A stretch of DNA of 10,269 nucleotides from Bdellovibrio sp. (GTDB lineage Bacteria; Bdellovibrionota; UBA1018). How positions within the stretch are numbered: the first letter of the stretch is position 1; every line of letters begins with the position of its first letter. The DNA is taken from assembly GCA_016213345.1 (NCBI GenBank), contig JACRAO010000244.1, positions 1 through 10,269 of the forward strand, read 5' to 3'. The notes beneath the pieces are model-generated. The model saw only the letters and a list, made by a program, of their open reading frames with translations, was not told where the DNA came from and ran no database searches. The translations under genes and the position numbers were made by a program. This document shows positions 7,399-10,269 of this stretch, piece by piece.

Positions 7399-7415
7399 AT
7401 GAATATATTATTCAT
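7399..7415. promoter_or_regulatory. Perfect inverted repeat upstream of the DUF4160/DUF2442 pair
   Basis: ATGAATA, a 3-bp spacer and TATTCAT form a perfect 7-bp inverted repeat, 38 bp upstream of the DUF4160 ATG. On the minus strand a TATAAA (7389-7384) is a plausible -10 box, which puts the palindrome over its -35 region. This is a candidate operator; AT-richness makes chance occurrence possible. Confidence 0.35.
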
Positions 7416-7512
7416 TGAAATAATTTTTTTGATGTATATTCCTCCTGAGTAAAACATTTTGAACTAATTGAAATTATTAATCTTTTTAAATAATGTCTTT
7501 TTCCAAATCTTC

Positions 7513-7542
7513 TTGCTAATAGCGCATGTTGTAAGTTATAAA
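7513..7542 (+). promoter_or_regulatory. Probable promoter of ald
   Basis: TTGCTA (7513-7518) and TATAAA (7537-7542) are separated by 18 bp, predicting a start near 7549 and a leader of about 25 nt. The leader holds a near-consensus Shine-Dalgarno, GGAGG (7564-7568), 5 nt before ATG 7574. This selects 7574 over the in-frame ATG at 7559. Confidence 0.5.
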
Positions 7543-7573
7543 AGCACAACACGGTGAGATGTTGGAGGCTTTT

Positions 7574-8680
7574 ATGATAGTTGGAGTGCCAAAAGAAATA
7601 AAAAATAAAGAATACAGAGTGGGAATGGTCATAGCTGGCGTGCGAACACTGACACAAGCTGGACACAAAGTAATAGTTCAACACAATGCTGGATTAGGAG
7701 CTGGCCTTAGTGATGAAGACTACAGAAAAGCTGGTGCCACCATGGTTGAAACCGCAAAAGAAGTTTATGACAAAGCTGAAATGATCGTTAAAGTAAAAGA
7801 ACCACTTCCTGAAGAGTATTCCTATTTGAGAGATGGACAGATCCTATACACATATCTCCACCTAGCAGCAGAAGAGAGACTAACAAAAGCACTAATGGAG
7901 AGAAAAATTATTGGCATTGCTTATGAAACAATCCAACGCGATGATGGAACTCTCCCCTTGTTAGCGCCCATGAGTGCAGTTGCAGGGCGTATGGCAACAC
8001 AGATTGGTGCAACTTATCTTCAGCATGACAATGGGGGAAAAGGCATGCTACTTGGCGGAGTAACTGGCGTAGACAGAGCAAATGTTGTCGTACTAGGAGC
8101 AGGAGTTGTTGGTATTAATGCCATAAAAATGGCAATCGGATTGGGGGCTAGAGTCATAGTATTTGATGTCAATGTTGCACGCTTGGATTATATTGCCGAT
8201 ATTTTTAAAAACGAAGCAACAACGCTTTATTCAAACAGTGAACAAATAGAAAAAGCAGTAACGCAGGCAGATTTAGTCATTGGAGCTGTCTTAGTGCCTG
8301 GAGCAAAGGCACCAAAACTTGTCACACGCGAAATGGTCTCTCAAATGGAACCAGGAGGGGTAATTGTAGACGTGGCTGTTGATCAAGGAGGCTCGGTAGA
8401 AACTTGCCGCCCCACAAGCCATGAACACCCCACTTACATAGTAAATGGAATTATTCATTATGCGGTGCCCAATATGCCAGGAGCTGTTCCTCGCACTTCT
8501 ACCTATGCCTTAACTAATGTGACTTTAAAATATGCAATCAAAATAGCAAATATGGGGTGGAAAGAGGCCGTCAAAAAAGACCCGGCCCTACTTAAAGGAG
8601 TAAATATCTACAACGGGAAAGTTACTTATAAACAAGTTGCTGATGATTTAGGACTTCCTTACGAACCTGTTCGAGTTTAG
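7574..8680 (+). CDS. ald: Alanine dehydrogenase
   Basis: This 368-residue protein interconverts L-alanine and pyruvate plus ammonia using NAD. Numbering from the chosen start matches the well-studied enzyme exactly at key residues: R15 and K75 (substrate binding), H96 (catalytic), S134, D198 at the end of the Rossmann strand after GAGVVG (175-180), and D270 in DVAVDQGG. The ending GLPYEPVRV and the overall length fit the family, usually about 370 residues. One small oddity is MVIAG (18-22) where most homologues have LTPAG. The enzyme is cytosolic and normally hexameric, and lets cells use alanine as carbon and nitrogen source. It has its own promoter and a strong Shine-Dalgarno, unlike most genes here, suggesting high expression. 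The FliL-family gene follows after 41 bp. Confidence 0.97.
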   Translation: MIVGVPKEIKNKEYRVGMVIAGVRTLTQAGHKVIVQHNAGLGAGLSDEDYRKAGATMVETAKEVYDKAEMIVKVKEPLPEEYSYLRDGQILYTYLHLAAEERLTKALMERKIIGIAYETIQRDDGTLPLLAPMSAVAGRMATQIGATYLQHDNGGKGMLLGGVTGVDRANVVVLGAGVVGINAIKMAIGLGARVIVFDVNVARLDYIADIFKNEATTLYSNSEQIEKAVTQADLVIGAVLVPGAKAPKLVTREMVSQMEPGGVIVDVAVDQGGSVETCRPTSHEHPTYIVNGIIHYAVPNMPGAVPRTSTYALTNVTLKYAIKIANMGWKEAVKKDPALLKGVNIYNGKVTYKQVADDLGLPYEPVRV

Positions 8681-8720
8681 AATAATAGTTAGTTAACACT
8701 GATTGTGTAACGCTATTATT
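8681..8720 (+). other. Intergenic RNA hairpin ending at the FliL-family start codon
   Basis: AATAATAG (8681-8688) pairs perfectly with CTATTATT (8713-8720). Inside it, GTTAACAC (8692-8699) pairs with GTGTAAC (8705-8711) with one bulged A and a TGATT loop. The structure fills the gap between the ald stop (8680) and the ATG at 8722. It lacks a GC-rich stem and U-tract, so it is not a typical intrinsic terminator. It may instead control translation or RNA processing. Confidence 0.4.
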
Positions 8721-8721
8721 T

Positions 8722-9303
8722 ATGGCAGAAGAAAAAAAAGAAGACACTGAAATCGAAGGCGGCACTCCACCTTCCCCTCCTAAAGGCCCACTGATTTTAG
8801 CATTAGCTAATTCTTTAATCGTTTTAATTACACTAGGCTTACTGGTTTTTACACAAATGCTTTATAAACGACCGGCGATTACAGAACAAACTGAAAGAGT
8901 AAAATTAGAAAAAAAGCATTTAAAACAAGAAGAGACTCCACCGGGGTATCTTCAATTTGAACCTGTTACAATTAATATCAGTTCGGTGCCCGCGCAGCCA
9001 AGATCAGCAGAAGGAACACCGGCACAAATTCATGGCAAACTCCACTATGTCACATTGGGTTTCAGCTTACAGATCAAAGATCAAAAACTTGTTGAACGGC
9101 TTGAGCCAATTCGTACAAAGCTTATGGATCAGATCTTGGGATTACTCGGCAAGAAAACATTTAATGAATTAGTTACAGTACATGGAAGATATATTGTAAA
9201 GAATCAAATACTAAATGCAGCAAATCTTATGACACATCAAATATTAAATATTAAATTTTATCCGATCACACATGTATTTTTTACACAATTTATCGTGCAG
9301 TGA
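8722..9303 (+). CDS. FliL family protein (flagellar basal body-associated)
   Basis: This 193-residue protein has a cytoplasmic acidic/Pro-rich tail (1-22), one transmembrane helix (about 23-46), a short charged stretch and a periplasmic FliL domain (about 75-193). The domain shows the usual YVTLGFSLQI strand, the LEPIRTKLMDQILGLLG helix and the hallmark C-terminus HVFFTQFIVQ. FliL forms rings around the flagellar stator and supports torque. Relatives away from flagellar loci are frequent in predatory and gliding deltaproteobacteria, where roles are less clear. No other flagellar gene is in the window. No Shine-Dalgarno precedes the ATG; the hairpin described above ends one base before it. No alternative start upstream of the membrane helix exists. 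The stop lies 11 bp before the next gene's likely start. Confidence 0.88.
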   Translation: MAEEKKEDTEIEGGTPPSPPKGPLILALANSLIVLITLGLLVFTQMLYKRPAITEQTERVKLEKKHLKQEETPPGYLQFEPVTINISSVPAQPRSAEGTPAQIHGKLHYVTLGFSLQIKDQKLVERLEPIRTKLMDQILGLLGKKTFNELVTVHGRYIVKNQILNAANLMTHQILNIKFYPITHVFFTQFIVQ

Positions 9304-9314
9304 GAAACAAAAAC

Positions 9315-10085
9315 ATGGAAAACGCACAGTATATAAAAGAAAAAATTTTATTCCCACTCGAAGCGTCGCCATCACCTGCTTATAAAATTTTGGTCATTGA
9401 CGACGAACCTGCAACATTACAAATTTTAAAACTTTTACTTACAAAGGCCGCTTATCATGTAACAATTTGTGAAACAGCAATCGAAGGTCTTAAAAAGATC
9501 AGTCAAAACGCATATGACTGCATAATAACAGATGTTATAATGCCAAATTTATCTGGTTATGATTTTGTAAGAGCCATAAGACGACAACCTCAATTTGCAG
9601 GCTTGCCAATATTAGTTCTGACACGTAAAAGAAATCGAGAAGATGTAAAAAAGGCACTTGAAGCTGGAGTCACTGATTACGCCATCAAACCAATTGATGA
9701 ACAGCTATTTTTAGACAAAATAGAACTCTGCATTAAAAAGGGTCAAGGCAAAAGACACATTTTTACTCTCAAACTGGAAGGCTCTTTGTCAGAAGCTACA
9801 GTGAAAATTAAATGTAAAATTTTATCACTAAGCGAATCTGACCTTACTCTTTGGTCACAGGTTCCTCTTAATGAGAATCTAGAATTTCATATTAAAACAC
9901 AACTGTTTCATGAGATGAATATTGATTTTCCTTATCTAAAACTTATTGAATGTGAGTTTGTACCGGCTAATGACAGTAGAGATGCTGGCTATAATATTAA
10001 ACTTGGGTTTATAGGACTTTCTGAAATAGAATTGAAAAAAATCCGCAATTGGATGCAAAGAGAAACTATTTTACATAAACCCTAA
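9315..10085 (+). CDS. Response regulator with CheY-like receiver and PilZ-like C-terminal domain
   Basis: This is a 256-residue protein. After a short tail, residues 23-140 are a complete receiver: D29-D30 acidic pocket, D73 phosphoacceptor in ITDVIMP, T103 and K125 before cis-Pro in YAIKPID, so it should be phosphorylatable. Residues about 148-256 resemble a PilZ-type beta-barrel (ILSLSESDLTLWS as a degenerate D-S-x-x-G turn, then NIKLGFIGLSEIELKKI at the end). The RxxxR c-di-GMP motif is missing, so ligand binding is doubtful. It is probably coupled to the FliL-family gene. GTG at 9300 overlapping the FliL stop (GTGA) is an alternative start adding five residues. ATG 9315 is chosen because a GAG lies about 10 nt upstream and no site precedes 9300. 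The TAA stop is also the left direct repeat of the downstream MITE-like element. Confidence 0.88.
   Translation: MENAQYIKEKILFPLEASPSPAYKILVIDDEPATLQILKLLLTKAAYHVTICETAIEGLKKISQNAYDCIITDVIMPNLSGYDFVRAIRRQPQFAGLPILVLTRKRNREDVKKALEAGVTDYAIKPIDEQLFLDKIELCIKKGQGKRHIFTLKLEGSLSEATVKIKCKILSLSESDLTLWSQVPLNENLEFHIKTQLFHEMNIDFPYLKLIECEFVPANDSRDAGYNIKLGFIGLSEIELKKIRNWMQRETILHKP
10083..10085 (+). repeat. Left TAA direct repeat (candidate target-site duplication)
   Basis: TAA immediately precedes the GGG that begins the element and doubles as the stop codon of the upstream response-regulator gene. The matching copy is at 10266-10268. A 3-bp TNA duplication is known for some IS5-family groups. Confidence 0.5.
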
Positions 10086-10111
10086 GGGCCTGTCCATGAA
10101 TAAACTAGACA
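10086..10111 (+). repeat. Left terminal inverted repeat
   Basis: This 26-bp repeat begins GGGCCTGTCC and ends AACTAGACA. It is the reverse complement of 10240-10265 except for one position (C versus T at base 4). Confidence 0.85.
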
Positions 10112-10233
10112 CCAGGCATCTCATATTTGGGCACCTTTGAATTCGCCTCAATCGAAAAACGCTCAACATAGGCCGGGCTATGCCTCGCATTTTTCTCAAT
10201 CGGCTCATCCAAATCTGCACCAAAAGTCTTCAC
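10105..10233 (-). other. Open frame of 42 codons inside the MITE-like element
   Basis: From GTG at 10233 a frame runs to TAG at 10105, the stop lying inside the left terminal repeat. An in-frame TAG in the right terminal repeat lies just upstream. The translation looks protein-like (VKTFGADLDEPIEKN at the start, KVPKYEMPGV at the end) and uses more CCG/GCG/AGG codons than the neighbours. No Shine-Dalgarno is visible, and an open run of this length is not surprising by chance. It could be a captured gene fragment or meaningless. Confidence 0.2.
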
Positions 10234-10239
10234 GCCGAT

Positions 10240-10265
10240 TGTCTAGTTTATTCATGGACAGACCC
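10240..10265 (-). repeat. Right terminal inverted repeat
   Basis: Read on the minus strand this 26-bp repeat begins GGGTCTGTCC and ends AACTAGACA. It pairs with 10086-10111 with a single mismatch. Confidence 0.85.
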
Positions 10266-10268
10266 TAA
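10266..10268 (+). repeat. Right TAA direct repeat (candidate target-site duplication)
   Basis: TAA follows the CCC that ends the element and matches the TAA at 10083-10085. The window stops one base later, so the flank beyond cannot be inspected. Confidence 0.5.
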
Positions 10269-10269
10269 G

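Larger units (their letters stand above)
10086..10265. mobile_element. MITE-like non-autonomous element, 180 bp
   Basis: The element is bounded by 26-bp terminal inverted repeats (10086-10111 and 10240-10265) that match at 25 of 26 positions, and by TAA direct repeats. It is too short for a transposase. The interior is visibly richer in G and C than the flanks. A small hairpin CATAG..CTATG (10167-10182) sits almost exactly at the centre, and the arms between it and the terminal repeats are weakly complementary, so the whole element is an imperfect palindrome. Size, ends and duplication fit a miniature inverted-repeat element mobilised by a transposase encoded elsewhere, possibly IS5-like. I do not recognise the family. 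Confidence 0.75.

Noticed and set aside
7559..7573. Upstream in-frame ATG as the ald start
   Set aside because: The family begins at MI.GVPKE, residue numbers K75, H96 and D270 fit only from 7574, and GGAGG lies 5 nt before 7574.
7412..7684. Minus-strand frame of 90 codons crossing the ald start
   Set aside because: It overlaps the ald promoter and coding start, its translation is rich in Cys, His, Phe and Ser with no recognisable pattern, and it is a shadow.
8693..8719. TTAACA/TATTAT as a promoter for the FliL-family gene
   Set aside because: The spacer is only 15 bp and the -10 box would end 2 bp before the ATG, placing the transcript start inside the gene.
8681..8720. Rho-independent terminator after ald
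   Set aside because: The stem is AT-rich and no U-tract follows; the next start codon is immediately downstream.
10112..10239. CRISPR array or tandem repeats near the right end
   Set aside because: There are only two copies, inverted and separated by unique sequence; no regular spacing anywhere in the window.
10079..10269. ACCCTAAG as an 8-bp target-site duplication (10079-10086 and 10262-10269)
   Set aside because: It would leave the two inverted repeats starting at different offsets (the left one gaining GGC). Taking GGG as the element end gives 26-bp ends in register and a clean TAA duplication.

Overview
The window is AT-rich and densely packed. No gene identifies a species. The gene mix is a pseudo-receiver/coiled-coil protein of the kind found in gliding deltaproteobacteria, a bactofilin, a FliL-family protein away from flagellar genes, paired M16 peptidases, and a receiver with a degenerate PilZ-like tail. 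This suits a Gram-negative of the former Deltaproteobacteria, most likely a low-GC member of Bdellovibrionota. That placement is an inference.

Layout. At the left edge (minus strand) are the first 60 codons of a response regulator, preceded by a 559-residue protein with a receiver fold lacking its phosphorylation site, a Pro/Glu linker and a long coiled coil (205-1884). A 77-bp divergent gap with a strong promoter leads rightward to a two-gene operon: a single-pass membrane protein (1962-2693) and a bactofilin (2690-3031) overlapping by ATGA. The bactofilin collides tail-to-tail with a minus-strand operon, 6790 to 3026: an NAD-dependent epimerase/dehydratase, a zinc M16 peptidase lipoprotein, and an M16 partner lacking the zinc site. 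The two M16 proteins carry complementary halves of an active site.

Next on the minus strand is a tight DUF4160/DUF2442 pair (7361 to 6852), with a palindrome just upstream. On the plus strand, alanine dehydrogenase (7574-8680) has its own promoter and a strong Shine-Dalgarno. It is followed by a FliL-family protein (8722-9303) and a receiver/PilZ-like protein (9315-10085). The 41 bases between ald and the FliL gene fold into a hairpin that ends one base before the FliL start codon.

The window ends in a 180-bp MITE-like element (10086-10265) with 26-bp terminal inverted repeats (25/26 matching), bounded by TAA direct repeats. The left TAA is the stop codon of the receiver gene, so the element landed exactly at a gene end without changing the protein.

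How the genes may work together: the left half looks like a cell-organisation module (polar coiled-coil scaffold, receiver, bactofilin and a membrane partner) beside an envelope proteolysis operon. The right half combines amino-acid catabolism with motility/signalling genes. The most interesting items are the bactofilin partner, which has an N-terminal tail like that of bactofilin-linked M23 peptidases but no peptidase domain, the split M16 pair, and the MITE at a stop codon.
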